A DNA stretch of 38,729 nt from Actinomycetota bacterium. GTDB taxonomy: Bacteria; Actinomycetota; Acidimicrobiia; Acidimicrobiales; Ilumatobacteraceae. Of the stretch, positions 25,455 to 36,632 are shown piece by piece. The stretch spans positions 1-38,729 of the forward strand of contig SXPV01000034.1 in the NCBI GenBank assembly GCA_005793215.1. The letters are read 5' to 3'. The position numbers and the translations under genes were made by a program. Every line of letters starts with the position of its first letter. Positions within the stretch are counted from its first letter, which is position 1. The notes beneath the pieces were generated by a model. The model saw only the letters and a program-made list of their open reading frames with translations, ran no database searches and was not told the DNA's origin.

Positions 25455-26978
25455 GTGTCACGTCCGGTTGTCACCGTCGTTGGTCTCGGGCCAGGTCCGA
25501 TTGGGCTGGTGACGCAAGAAACGATCGATGCGATTGCTGCGTCAACGACCCGCTTCGTGCGCACTACTCGCCATCCAAGCGCCTCATTGGTTGATCAAGC
25601 CGTGTCGTTCGACGACGAATACGAACGCCACGACACCTTCGCCGAGGTGTACGCCGCAATCGCCGCGCGAGTTGCCGACGCCGCGTTGAGCAACGGCTCG
25701 GCGTTGTATGCGGTACCAGGTTCTCCCGGCGTGTTGGAGGATGGCGTGCGTCGACTGCTCGCCGACGCACGGCTCGACGTTCGTGTGCTGTCTGCCGTGA
25801 GCTTTCTCGACCTGGCATGGTTACGACTGGGCATCGATCCGGTCGATGTCGGAGTGCGAATGGTGGATGCCCACCGCTTCGCCGAGGCAGCCGCCAACAG
25901 CACCGGTCCGTTCTTGGTTGCCCAGTGCCATGCCGATTGGGTGTTGTCGCAGGTGAAACTTGCACACGAATCGGCTCGTGGCGACGAACGCGTGGTGGTG
26001 CTGCATCACCTCGGTCTTGCCGATGAACGCGTGATCGACACCACATGGGATGACCTCGATCGTCTTGAGCGCGCACATGAACTGACGGCTGATCACCTCA
26101 CGTCGTTGTACATCCCCCAACTTGCCGAGCCCGTGGCTGGCGAGATGGCGCGCTTGCACGCACTCGCCCGCACGCTTCGCGAGCAGTGCCCGTGGGACCG
26201 CGAGCAGACGCATGCGTCACTCGTGCGATATCTGATCGAAGAGACCTACGAGGTGGTCGATGCGCTGAATGCACTCGACGAAGACGATCCGTCCACGGAC
26301 GACGCACTCATCGAGGAGCTCGGCGACTTGTTGTATCAGATCGAATTCCACACCACCATCGCCGAGCAGCAAGGTCGCTTCAGCCTGGCCGACGTTGCGC
26401 GCACAACCCACGACAAGTTGGTGCGTCGACACCCTCACGTGTTTGGCGACGTGCAAGCCACCACCGCGGGCGACGTGGTGACCACCTGGGACGAAATCAA
26501 ACGCGCTGAACGTGCGGCCAAGAGTGCCGGAACCGCTCGGGACGGTGTCACTCCAGCCGGAACCGCTCGGGACGGTGACGCACCCGACTTTTTTGCCGGC
26601 GTGTCGCGCGCGGCCCCCTCGTTGTCGCTGGCTCAAAAATTGCAGAAGCGCGCAGCCGAAGTGGGATTTGACTGGCCAGACGTTCGTGGCGCCAGCGCAA
26701 AACTCGACGAAGAAATCGCCGAGCTTCGAGTAGCGGCAGAAACTGGCGACCCCGCGGTGGTGCGCATGGAACTTGGTGATGTGTTGTTCAGTGTGGTGAA
26801 TGTGGCGCGCAAACTGGGGTTGGACGCTGAAACTGCGTTACGTGGTGCCGCAGACAAGTTCGTGGCTCGTTTCACTCGCGTGCAACAACTCGCCTCGCAG
26901 CGCGGAGTTGATCTTGCTGAGTGCGATCTTGTGCAACTCGACTCGCTCTGGGACGAAGCCAAGCGTCAACTCAACTAG
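25455..26978 (+). CDS. mazG: MazG-family nucleoside triphosphate pyrophosphohydrolase fused to N-terminal SAM-dependent (tetrapyrrole) methylase-like domain (YabN-like)
   Basis: N-term VTVVGLGPGPIGLVTQETIDAI...YAVPGSPGVLEDGVRRLL; MazG motifs LREQCPWDREQTHASLVRYLIEETYEVVDAL, EELGDLLYQIEFH, and second copy KLDEEIAELRVAA...ELGDVLFSVVNVARKL. Confidence 0.92.
   Translation: MSRPVVTVVGLGPGPIGLVTQETIDAIAASTTRFVRTTRHPSASLVDQAVSFDDEYERHDTFAEVYAAIAARVADAALSNGSALYAVPGSPGVLEDGVRRLLADARLDVRVLSAVSFLDLAWLRLGIDPVDVGVRMVDAHRFAEAAANSTGPFLVAQCHADWVLSQVKLAHESARGDERVVVLHHLGLADERVIDTTWDDLDRLERAHELTADHLTSLYIPQLAEPVAGEMARLHALARTLREQCPWDREQTHASLVRYLIEETYEVVDALNALDEDDPSTDDALIEELGDLLYQIEFHTTIAEQQGRFSLADVARTTHDKLVRRHPHVFGDVQATTAGDVVTTWDEIKRAERAAKSAGTARDGVTPAGTARDGDAPDFFAGVSRAAPSLSLAQKLQKRAAEVGFDWPDVRGASAKLDEEIAELRVAAETGDPAVVRMELGDVLFSVVNVARKLGLDAETALRGAADKFVARFTRVQQLASQRGVDLAECDLVQLDSLWDEAKRQLN
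26526..26585 (+). repeat. Imperfect 30-bp x2 in-frame tandem repeat between the two MazG domains
   Basis: gccggaaccgctcgggacggtgtcactcca / gccggaaccgctcgggacggtgacgcaccc (first 22 nt identical), encoding AGTARDGVTP AGTARDGDAP. Confidence 0.9.
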
Positions 26979-28262
<1,284 letters not shown>

Positions 28263-28359
28263 GTTCCACACAGCGACCACCACGGGTCGTTCGGGCAAGG
28301 TTCGCCACGTCATGGTCGGAGTCCCCCGACATCCGCTATGTAGCCGTCACAATGGAGGG

Positions 28360-28785
28360 GTGAACTTTCCGCTGGTGGTCGCCAATCGGCTGCGCCCCTT
28401 CACCATGCCGATCATCGTCATCGGCGTGATCGCGTTGATCGTGACCTTCTTCGTCGTACCGGTACGCACCTGGACGAGTCAACGCGACCTCCTCGACTCG
28501 CGATCCACCCAATACGGCGTCTATGAAGAAGTCAACGACGCGCTACAGGACGAGGTGGATGCTCTGACTGCCCCCGAGGGCGTGCGTCAGGCGATTCGGT
28601 CGCAACTCGGATACCTTCTGCCCAATGAGCGTCGAATTCCGTTGTTGGCCCTGCCTGAGGCCCCGGTGACGCTGCCCGATCGCTGGCCGTACAACTTGGT
28701 GGTGGGCATCGTGAACCTGCGCGAAATGCAGAATGTGGGCGTGGAACGGGGCAACCTCGACACGTTCAACCCGCTTCAGCCGTAA
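28360..28785 (+). CDS. FtsB/DivIC-family septum formation initiator protein
   Basis: GTG 28360: MNFPLVVANRLRPFTMPIIVIGVIALIVTFFVVPVRTWTSQRDLLDSRSTQYGVYEEVNDALQDEVDALTAPEGVRQAIRSQLGYLLPNERRI; single TM plus coiled coil and the eno-ftsB position typical of actinobacteria. Confidence 0.82.
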   Translation: MNFPLVVANRLRPFTMPIIVIGVIALIVTFFVVPVRTWTSQRDLLDSRSTQYGVYEEVNDALQDEVDALTAPEGVRQAIRSQLGYLLPNERRIPLLALPEAPVTLPDRWPYNLVVGIVNLREMQNVGVERGNLDTFNPLQP

Positions 28786-28862
28786 ACCACCGCACGGTTG
28801 AGGTCGGCGCGGCGCGCGGGCGGAGGGGACCACCTCGCGTCGGTCTGCAGTAACTTTGCGAT

Positions 28863-31133
28863 ATGGCTGGAAGCATTCTCGGCAACCGCGTGTTGCGCAA
28901 GGAAGACCCGAAGTTCCTCACCACTGGTGGCGTGTATGTGGACGACATGCAGAACGAGCCACTTCTCCAAGGTGCCGCCCATGTCACCTTCGTGCGATCC
29001 CAAGTGGCGCACGCACTCATCAACGGGATCGACATCAGCGCAGCACTCGAGGCACCTGGCGTCATTGCAATCTACACCGCGGAGTCGCTCAACCTGGCAC
29101 CCGAGGCGTCGTCGTTCAACCCGGGTGTAACACGAACCCTGCTGGCAAGTGGCCGCGTGCGCTACGTGGGCGAACCCGTGGCAGTGATCGTCACCGAAGA
29201 GGCCAACCAGGGTGAAGATGCCGCCGACTTGGTGGTTGTCGATTACGAACCGCTCGAAGTCTTGGTGGACCTCGAACGAGCAATGACGTCATCCACGCTC
29301 ATCTACCCGGACGCCGGAAGCAACGTCGTGGTCGACTCCACCGTCTGGGGAATGCCCGACGTCACCGGTGACGATTTCTTTGCCGACTGTGACGTGGTGG
29401 TGAAGGGTCGCTACGTCAATCAACGCGTGGCACCGTGCCCACTTGAAGTTCGTGGCTCGGCAGTCGCGTGGGTGGATGGTCGTTTGTACCAGTGGATCTC
29501 CACGCAACACGCTCAGGGTGTGCGTGACCAGATCAACAAGAGTGATGCGACCAGCAACGTGCGCGTGATGACACCCGACGTTGGCGGTGGATTCGGAGCA
29601 AAGATCTCGGCGTACCCGGAAGAAATCGTGCTCGGGCGTGTGGCTCAGGCCGTCGGTCGTCCATTGCGCTGGCGCGAAACGCGCAGCGAATCGATGTTGG
29701 CACTCGGCCATGGTCGTGCGCAGTTGCAATACATCTCCATCGGTGGCACGCGCGACGGCAGAGTACTCGCCTATCGCCTGGAAGCCATTCAAGACTCCGG
29801 CGCTTTCGTCGACGTTGGCGCGGTCCTGGCACCAGCCTGCACTCGCCCGATGAGCAGCGGTGTCTATGCGATCCCCAAGATCGAATGCCGTACCAAGTCG
29901 GTGGTCACCAACACCACGCCGATCGTTGCGTACCGCGGTGCGGGTCGGCCCGAGGCCACCGCTGCAATCGAACGTGCGATGGACATGTTCGCTGCCGAAA
30001 TCGGTATGGATCCCGCCGAAGTTCGTCGCAAGAACCTGATTCCGAAGTTCATGGAACCGCACACCACGGCGATTGGACAGGCGTACGACGTAGGTGATTA
30101 CGAAGTTGCGCTCGACAAGGTGCTTGATGCCGCCAACTACTCGGCACTGCGCAAGGAACAAGCCGAGCGGCGCCAGCGCGGCGACCGTCATCAACTCGGC
30201 ATTGGCGTGAGCGTGTACGTGGAGATCACCAGCGGTGGAACCAACCACGAGGATGCTCGCATCGAGGTGCTGCCCGACGGACGAGCCATCGTGTACACCG
30301 GCACTTCACCACACGGCCAAGGGCATGTCACCGCGTGGTCGATGATCGCGTCGGAGCACACTGGCATTCCGATGGACAAGATCGACGTCGTGTGGGGTGA
30401 CACCGACATCATTCCCGATGGTCTCGGCACGTACGGTTCACGCTCACTGCAACTGGGTGGTGCAGCCGTGCATCAAACGGCACAGAAGTTGGTGGAGCTT
30501 GCGCGCTCCGTTGCCGCCGCCGCACTCGAGGCAGCAGAAGCCGACGTGGTGCTCGACAAATCGCGTGGTGCCTTCCACGTTGCAGGAACACCTGCGGTGG
30601 CAGTGACCTGGGGCGAGCTCTCCGCACGACGAGCAAGCGAGGGTGGCTTGACCATTGCCGAACGTTTCACTTCCGGTGGAGCCACGTTTCCATTCGGCGC
30701 CCATGTCGCCGTGGTGGAAGTGGACGTCGAAACGGGCAAGGTCACGCACCTGAAGCAGGTGGCATGTGACGATGCCGGCACGGTGTTGAATCCGTTGTTG
30801 CTGGAAGGACAGATTCACGGCGGCATCGCACAAGGGTCGGCACAGGCGCTGCTCGAAGAATTCGTGTACGACGAGGACGGCAACCCGAAAACCGGAAACC
30901 TCGCCGAGTATGCATTCATCTCGGCGGTCGAGGCTCCGTCCATCGAGTTGGTGTCGATGGAAACACCAACGCCACGCAATCCTCTCGGAGCAAAGGGCGT
31001 TGGCGAATCCGGCACCATCGGCTCCACTCCTGCAGTGCAGTCAGCGGTGGTGGATGCGGTGAGCCATCTGGGCGTTCGTCACATCGACATGCCCACCACT
31101 CCCGAACGCGTGTGGCGAGCCATCAATCAGTAA
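28863..31133 (+). CDS. Molybdopterin-binding large subunit, xanthine dehydrogenase/aldehyde oxidase family (form II CoxL-like)
   Basis: 756 aa; GGGFGAKISAYPEE, active-site loop AYRGAGRPEATAAIE, conserved Glu region AKGVGESGTIGSTPAVQSAVVDAV. Confidence 0.9.
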   Translation: MAGSILGNRVLRKEDPKFLTTGGVYVDDMQNEPLLQGAAHVTFVRSQVAHALINGIDISAALEAPGVIAIYTAESLNLAPEASSFNPGVTRTLLASGRVRYVGEPVAVIVTEEANQGEDAADLVVVDYEPLEVLVDLERAMTSSTLIYPDAGSNVVVDSTVWGMPDVTGDDFFADCDVVVKGRYVNQRVAPCPLEVRGSAVAWVDGRLYQWISTQHAQGVRDQINKSDATSNVRVMTPDVGGGFGAKISAYPEEIVLGRVAQAVGRPLRWRETRSESMLALGHGRAQLQYISIGGTRDGRVLAYRLEAIQDSGAFVDVGAVLAPACTRPMSSGVYAIPKIECRTKSVVTNTTPIVAYRGAGRPEATAAIERAMDMFAAEIGMDPAEVRRKNLIPKFMEPHTTAIGQAYDVGDYEVALDKVLDAANYSALRKEQAERRQRGDRHQLGIGVSVYVEITSGGTNHEDARIEVLPDGRAIVYTGTSPHGQGHVTAWSMIASEHTGIPMDKIDVVWGDTDIIPDGLGTYGSRSLQLGGAAVHQTAQKLVELARSVAAAALEAAEADVVLDKSRGAFHVAGTPAVAVTWGELSARRASEGGLTIAERFTSGGATFPFGAHVAVVEVDVETGKVTHLKQVACDDAGTVLNPLLLEGQIHGGIAQGSAQALLEEFVYDEDGNPKTGNLAEYAFISAVEAPSIELVSMETPTPRNPLGAKGVGESGTIGSTPAVQSAVVDAVSHLGVRHIDMPTTPERVWRAINQ

Positions 31134-31143
31134 GACTGTCGGG

Positions 31144-32103
31144 GTGAACAACGCCCCGATCATTGCAGAACAACTCGCCCGCCACTTCGGCGATGTAAAA
31201 GCCGTCGACGGCATCAACTTGACCGTCAACCAGGGTGAAATATTCGGATTTCTCGGTCCCAACGGCGCGGGCAAGAGCACAGCGGTGCGAATGCTCACCA
31301 CTTTGTTGCGCCCCACCAGTGGCACGGCACGCGTTGCCGGCTACGACGTGGTGAAGCAAGCCGACGAAGTGCGGCGCAACATCGGTGTGGCGTTGCAGGA
31401 CGCCGCAATCGACCCGTTGATGACCGGTTACGAACTTCTGGAACTGCAGGCGGTGCTCTACGGCATTGCAGCGACCAAGATGAAGCAGCGCGCCAACGAA
31501 TTACTGGAACGCGTCGGGCTTACCGCTGCGGCCGATCGTCGAGTGGCCACCTACTCGGGCGGTATGCGTCGTCGTCTCGATCTTGCACTCTCGCTGATTC
31601 ACCAACCAGCCGTGTTGTTCTTGGACGAACCCACCACGGGTCTCGACCCCATGAGCCGCCTCACGTTGTGGGAGGAAGTGCGTCGTCTCAACCGGGAAGG
31701 AACCACGGTGATGCTGACGACGCAATACTTGGAAGAGGCCGACCAATTGGCGGATCGCATCGCCATCATCGATCACGGCAAGATCGTGCGTGAAGGAAAG
31801 CCCAGCGAACTCAAGCGATCAGTCGGCGATCCGACGTTGCTCATCAACGTGTCGCGTGAACATTCCGACGCTGCCAGGTCAGTACTCGCACGATTCGGCG
31901 ACATGCGACCCACCGCAGAAGGGACACTCGGTGTGGGCTTACGTGGCGGTGCCGAGCGCGTGGCCGAGGTGGTGCGTGCACTCGACGAAGCCAAGCTCGT
32001 CGTGGAGCACCTGGAATTGAACCAGCCCAGCCTCGACGATGTGTTTGCCGAAGCCACGGGTTATCGCCTTGAAGGGGCCGATAATGCGCCGCAAGCCGGC
32101 TGA
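31144..32103 (+). CDS. ABC transporter ATP-binding protein, DrrA/ABC-2 type
   Basis: VDGINLTVNQGEIFGFLGPNGAGKSTAVRMLTTLLRPTSGTARVAGYDV; YSGGMRRRLDLALSLIHQPAVLFLDEPTTGLDP. Confidence 0.93.
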   Translation: MNNAPIIAEQLARHFGDVKAVDGINLTVNQGEIFGFLGPNGAGKSTAVRMLTTLLRPTSGTARVAGYDVVKQADEVRRNIGVALQDAAIDPLMTGYELLELQAVLYGIAATKMKQRANELLERVGLTAAADRRVATYSGGMRRRLDLALSLIHQPAVLFLDEPTTGLDPMSRLTLWEEVRRLNREGTTVMLTTQYLEEADQLADRIAIIDHGKIVREGKPSELKRSVGDPTLLINVSREHSDAARSVLARFGDMRPTAEGTLGVGLRGGAERVAEVVRALDEAKLVVEHLELNQPSLDDVFAEATGYRLEGADNAPQAG

Positions 32104-32872
32104 CACGGTGCGGCAGTTCGTCGCACTCTCCCGCCGTTCCACGCTGGCGATCTTTCGTCAGCCTGCACTCGTCGGGCCATCGTTGATATTCCCGCTGTTC
32201 TTTGCTGCGCTCGGCTCCTCGTCATTCAGCCGAGCCATCAGCCTCCCTGGCTTCCCCAAGGTGGACTCGTATCTGCAATTCACGTTGGCCGGCACGGTGA
32301 CACAAGGTGTGCTGTTTGGTTCGGTTACCGGTGCTGCGGCCCTTGCCACCGACATCGAAGAGGGATTCTTTGATCGCCTGTTGGCGGCGCCAACATCGCG
32401 AACGTCGATCTTGTTCGGAAGATTGGCCGGCAGTTCGCTGTTCGGCGCATTGCAAGCACTCATCTTCCTACTGGCGCTGCTGCCCTTTGGCGTCACGGTG
32501 CAAGCAGGATTGCTCGGGTACGTGTCGATCGTGGTGGCGGGATTCATCACCGCGTTCGCCGTCGGTGCGCTCATGTCTGTGGTGGCCCTGAAAACCGGGT
32601 CGGCAGAGGCGGTACAAGGAACGTTTCCGGTGCTCTTCATCTTGTTGTTTCTCTCGAGCGCGTTCTTCCCTCGCGAAACCATGAGCGGCGCGTACCGACA
32701 CATCGCCGACTTCAACCCCATCTCCTACATGGTGGAAGGACAACGCTCACTCTCCATCGATGGGGTATCTCTCGTGGCGATAACCCAAACGTTGGTGATT
32801 CCTGCGGGCATCGCGGTGCTTACCACCATGTTGGCGTTGCGACAACTTTCGGTTCGACTGGCGGCACGATGA
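32084..32872 (+). CDS. ABC-2 type transporter permease (DrrB-like) 1
   Basis: Likely ATG 32084 (MRRKPADTVRQFVALSRRSTLAIFRQPALVGPSLIFPLFFAALG...), overlapping the ATPase gene; multiple TM segments, FNPISYMVEGQRSL. Confidence 0.88.
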   Translation: MRRKPADTVRQFVALSRRSTLAIFRQPALVGPSLIFPLFFAALGSSSFSRAISLPGFPKVDSYLQFTLAGTVTQGVLFGSVTGAAALATDIEEGFFDRLLAAPTSRTSILFGRLAGSSLFGALQALIFLLALLPFGVTVQAGLLGYVSIVVAGFITAFAVGALMSVVALKTGSAEAVQGTFPVLFILLFLSSAFFPRETMSGAYRHIADFNPISYMVEGQRSLSIDGVSLVAITQTLVIPAGIAVLTTMLALRQLSVRLAAR

Positions 32873-33648
32873 GCACCGGTCGGAGCGTCGGCATCCTGGC
32901 CGCGCGCAGTATTCGAAACATTCGGCGACTTCCGTCGGCATTCTTCCCCGCACTCGCGATGCCGATCTTCAACATGGTGGTGTTCGCCGGCACGTTCTTT
33001 GCGGTGACGAAGATCCCTGGGTTCCCCACCGATCGTTCCATCAACTGGTACATGCCATTGGGAATCATGATGGGTGCAGCATTCGCCGGCGTGGGTCTTG
33101 GTTTCACCACCATTCGCGACATCGAAACCGGTTTCTATGACCGCCTGCGAATGTCACCCACTTCTCGCATGTCGTTGGTGATCGGTCCGCTCATGGGCAC
33201 GCTCACCCGCGTGGTGATGATGACCACCGTGGTGATCGCCATCGGCATCGCACTCGGTGCGCGATTCTCTGGCGGAGTGCTTGGAGTGTTGTGTTTGTAC
33301 ATCGCTGCGCTCGGGCTGTCCACCATCGGTGCGGGTTGGGGGCTCGGCCTTGCATTCATCTTCAAGGACATGCGGGGTGCGGCAATCATGCAGTTGTCGA
33401 TCTTCCTCGTGATGTTCTTGTCGTCGGCACAAGTGCCGCTCAACGTGATGGACGGGTGGCTGCACACGGTGGCACGAGTCAACCCCGCCACCAACATCCT
33501 GCGCCTCGCGCGAGTGGGCCTGGTGAACGAATCCAACGTCGATCACCTGTCGTTCGGCGCCGTCTGGGGCGGTTTGCTCGCCATCCTGCTGATGGGCGGG
33601 TTGAGCCTCGGCTTTGCCCTGCGCCAGTTGCGCAAGCTCTCCAACTAG
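32869..33648 (+). CDS. ABC-2 type transporter permease (DrrB-like) 2
   Basis: ATGA overlap with permease 1; [30 protein letters not shown]..., [16 protein letters not shown]. Confidence 0.88.
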   Translation: MSTGRSVGILAARSIRNIRRLPSAFFPALAMPIFNMVVFAGTFFAVTKIPGFPTDRSINWYMPLGIMMGAAFAGVGLGFTTIRDIETGFYDRLRMSPTSRMSLVIGPLMGTLTRVVMMTTVVIAIGIALGARFSGGVLGVLCLYIAALGLSTIGAGWGLGLAFIFKDMRGAAIMQLSIFLVMFLSSAQVPLNVMDGWLHTVARVNPATNILRLARVGLVNESNVDHLSFGAVWGGLLAILLMGGLSLGFALRQLRKLSN

Positions 33649-33673
33649 GCCGAGGCGGGCACCACCACCGGAT

Positions 33674-33699
33674 TTGCCCCCCGACCCCACTTGGGGCAA
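33674..33699. promoter_or_regulatory. Inverted repeat TTGCCCC-N12-GGGGCAA in the permease2/coxS-like intergenic region (terminator or attenuator candidate, no U-tract)
   Basis: gattTTGCCCCccgaccccacttGGGGCAAtac, 7-bp perfect arms. Confidence 0.45.
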
Positions 33700-33713
33700 T
33701 ACTGCGCATACGG

Positions 33714-33730
33714 GGTTCAAGGGGTGAACC
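33714..33730. promoter_or_regulatory. Perfect dyad GGTTCA-AGGGG-TGAACC upstream of the Mo-hydroxylase small-subunit gene (operator candidate)
   Basis: cggGGTTCAaggggTGAACCtcg, 6-bp arms, ends 25 nt before ATG 33756. Confidence 0.4.
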
Positions 33731-33755
33731 TCGTCACACACGACGGAGGGACTGC

Positions 33756-34211
33756 ATGCAAGTGTCCATCACCATCAACGGCACGAAACAATCGCACGAT
33801 GTGGAGCCACGCACCTTGCTGGTGCACTACATCCGCGAGCACGCCAACCTGACGGGAACCAACATTGGCTGCGACACGTCCAGTTGCGGTGCCTGCACCC
33901 TGCATCTGGACGGCGAGGCCGTGAAGAGTTGCACGATCCTTGCCGCACAAGCCGACGGTGGATCGGTCACCACGATCGAAGGTCTCTCCAAGAACGGTGA
34001 GATGCATCCGATGCAAAAGGCATTCATGGAAAACCACGGACTGCAATGCGGTTACTGCACACCCGGCATGGTGATGGCTGCAATCGGATTGTTGAACGAA
34101 AACCCCAAACCCACCGAAGACGAGGTCCGCCTCGGCTTGGAAGGCAATCTGTGCCGGTGCACGGGGTATCACAACATCGTGAAGTCAGTTCTCGCAGCGG
34201 CAAAGAAGTAG
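33756..34211 (+). CDS. (2Fe-2S)-binding small subunit of molybdenum hydroxylase (CoxS-like)
   Basis: [53 protein letters not shown]...[14 protein letters not shown]...[17 protein letters not shown]. Confidence 0.95.
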   Translation: MQVSITINGTKQSHDVEPRTLLVHYIREHANLTGTNIGCDTSSCGACTLHLDGEAVKSCTILAAQADGGSVTTIEGLSKNGEMHPMQKAFMENHGLQCGYCTPGMVMAAIGLLNENPKPTEDEVRLGLEGNLCRCTGYHNIVKSVLAAAKK

Positions 34212-34220
34212 GAGGCAGAC

Positions 34221-36632
34221 ATGAGCATCACCGAAGAGCGCACCAACAACGTGATTGGTCAGCGCATGTTGCGCCGAGAAGACCCGGCGCTGTTGACCGG
34301 CGAAGCAAAGTTCGTGAACGACCTGGTGATTCCGGGCGCATTGCACCTCGCAGTTCTTCGCTCGCCCTATGCGCACGCGCGAATCGTCAGCATCGACGTG
34401 TCAGACGCGGCGTCCATGCCGGGCGTGGTTGCGGTGTACACCGGCAAGGATCTTCACTCCACATGGGCAGCACCGATGCCGTGTGCGTGGCCCGTAACGC
34501 CGGATATGAAGAACCCGGCGCACTATCCACTGGCCATCGACAAGGCGTGCTACGTGGGCGATGGTGTCGCTGCTGTGCTTGCCACGAGCGAAACGGCGTC
34601 ACGTGATGCACTCGATGCCATTGATGTGGTGTACGAGCCACTGCCTGCAGTCATCGATCTGGAAGATGCCCTCAGCGATCGTGTGATCATCCACGATGCC
34701 ATCGGCACCAACAAGTCCTACACATGGAACTTGAAGGTGGAGTCTGCCGAAGGTGCAGTCGATCAAGCATTCAAGAACGCGGCATACACGGTGAGCGAGC
34801 GTTACATTCAGCAACGACTCATTCCCATGGCCATGGAGCCGCGCGCAGTTGCCGCCGTACCGCAGCCATTCGGTGGTGATGTCACGCTGTATTCAGCCAC
34901 GCAAGTGCCGCACATTCTCAAGGTGATGACGGCCATCACGCTCGGCATTCCCGAGCACCAAATGCGTGTGGTGGCCCCGTCAGTCGGTGGCGGATTCGGA
35001 TCCAAGTTGGATGTGTACGCCGAAGAACTGTTGTGCGTTGCGTTGGCCCGTAAGCACGGGGCGCCAGTGCGATGGGTGGAGGAACGTTCGGAGAACACCC
35101 AGGCCACCATCCACGGTCGTGGACAAATTCAGAACATCGAATTGGCTGCCGACAAGGACGGCAAGCTCACGGCGGTGCGCGTTCGCCTGATTGGCGACAT
35201 GGGTGCCTACCTGCAGTTGGTCACTCCCGGCGTGCCGCTCCTTGGTGCATTCCTCTACGGCGGTGTGTACCACTTGCCGCAGGCCTACGACTTCTCCTGT
35301 ACGTCGGTGTTCACCACCATGACCCCCACCGACGCATACCGCGGGGCCGGTCGTCCCGAAGCCACGTATGCCATCGAGGTGGCGATGGATGCACTCGCGC
35401 GAACGATGGGTATCGACCCGTACGAACTGCGGAAGCGCAACTACATCCAAAAGGAACAGTTCTATGACGCAACCGGCAATCACGTCGGGTACACCGCGTT
35501 CCATGGACTCAACTACGACTCGGGCGATCACCTCGCTGCCGCCGAAAAGGCCATGCAACACGCCAACTACGCCGGAATTCGCAAGCAACAAAAAACCCAG
35601 AACGTCCCAGGCGCCCGCAAACGATTGGGCATCGGCATGACGTCGTACTTCGAAATGTGCGGGTTGGCGCCGTCACGTGTGCTCGCGTCGCTCAACTACG
35701 GTGCGGGCGGTTGGGAATCGGCCACAGTTCGCGTGCTGCCAACGTCGAAGGTGCAAGTGGTGACAGGAACCTCACCGCACGGACAGGGCCATGAAACGTC
35801 GTGGGCAATGATTGCAGCAGAGAAGTTGGGGGTTGCACCGGAGGATGTCGACGTGTTGCACAGCGACACCGCGATTGCTCCGCTGGGTCTCGACACGTAC
35901 GGCTCGCGTTCACTGGCGGTTGGTGGTGTCGCCATAGCTGGTGCATGCGACAAGGTGATCGACAAAGCGCGACTCATCGCCGCTCACCAGTTGGAGTGTG
36001 CCGCAGAGGACCTGCAATTCGACAAGGGAACGTTCAGCGTGAAGGGTTCTCCCGACAAGGCGGTACCAATTGCAGCGATTGCATTCGCTGCATTCACCGC
36101 ACACAACCTGCCCGATGGAGTGGAACCCAACCTCGAAGCCCAGTACACGCACGACCCGAAGAACTTTTCGTGGCCGTTCGGAACGCACATCTGCGTGGTG
36201 GAGATCGACACCGAAACCGGCAAGGTCGACGTGTTGAAGTACGTCGCGGTGGATGACTGCGGTAATCAGATCAATCCGTTAATCGTCGAGGGTCAGGTGC
36301 ACGGTGGTGTAGTGCAGGGCATGGCACAAGCGCTGTACGAAGAGGCGGTGTACGACAAGGACGGCAACTTGAAGACGTCGAATCTTGCGGAGTACCTGGT
36401 ACCTGCAGCATGCGACGTCCCACCGATTACCACCGACTTCACCGTCACGCCCTCCACCACGAATCAACTTGGCGTGAAAGGCATTGGCGAGGCCGGCACC
36501 ATCGGTGCAGCGTCGGCAGTGATGAATGCGGTAATCGATGCCCTGTCCGGGCTTGGCATCACCAAGTTGGACATGCCGGCATCACCCAACAACGTGTGGA
36601 AGGCAATTCAGTCCGTTCAAGGAGGCAAGTAA
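34221..36632 (+). CDS. Molybdopterin-binding large subunit (form II CoxL-like)
   Basis: 803 aa; VGGGFGSKLDVYAEELL, active-site loop AYRGAGRPEATYAIE (not AYRCSFR), GVKGIGEAGTIGAASAVMNAVIDAL. Confidence 0.93.
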   Translation: MSITEERTNNVIGQRMLRREDPALLTGEAKFVNDLVIPGALHLAVLRSPYAHARIVSIDVSDAASMPGVVAVYTGKDLHSTWAAPMPCAWPVTPDMKNPAHYPLAIDKACYVGDGVAAVLATSETASRDALDAIDVVYEPLPAVIDLEDALSDRVIIHDAIGTNKSYTWNLKVESAEGAVDQAFKNAAYTVSERYIQQRLIPMAMEPRAVAAVPQPFGGDVTLYSATQVPHILKVMTAITLGIPEHQMRVVAPSVGGGFGSKLDVYAEELLCVALARKHGAPVRWVEERSENTQATIHGRGQIQNIELAADKDGKLTAVRVRLIGDMGAYLQLVTPGVPLLGAFLYGGVYHLPQAYDFSCTSVFTTMTPTDAYRGAGRPEATYAIEVAMDALARTMGIDPYELRKRNYIQKEQFYDATGNHVGYTAFHGLNYDSGDHLAAAEKAMQHANYAGIRKQQKTQNVPGARKRLGIGMTSYFEMCGLAPSRVLASLNYGAGGWESATVRVLPTSKVQVVTGTSPHGQGHETSWAMIAAEKLGVAPEDVDVLHSDTAIAPLGLDTYGSRSLAVGGVAIAGACDKVIDKARLIAAHQLECAAEDLQFDKGTFSVKGSPDKAVPIAAIAFAAFTAHNLPDGVEPNLEAQYTHDPKNFSWPFGTHICVVEIDTETGKVDVLKYVAVDDCGNQINPLIVEGQVHGGVVQGMAQALYEEAVYDKDGNLKTSNLAEYLVPAACDVPPITTDFTVTPSTTNQLGVKGIGEAGTIGAASAVMNAVIDALSGLGITKLDMPASPNNVWKAIQSVQGGK

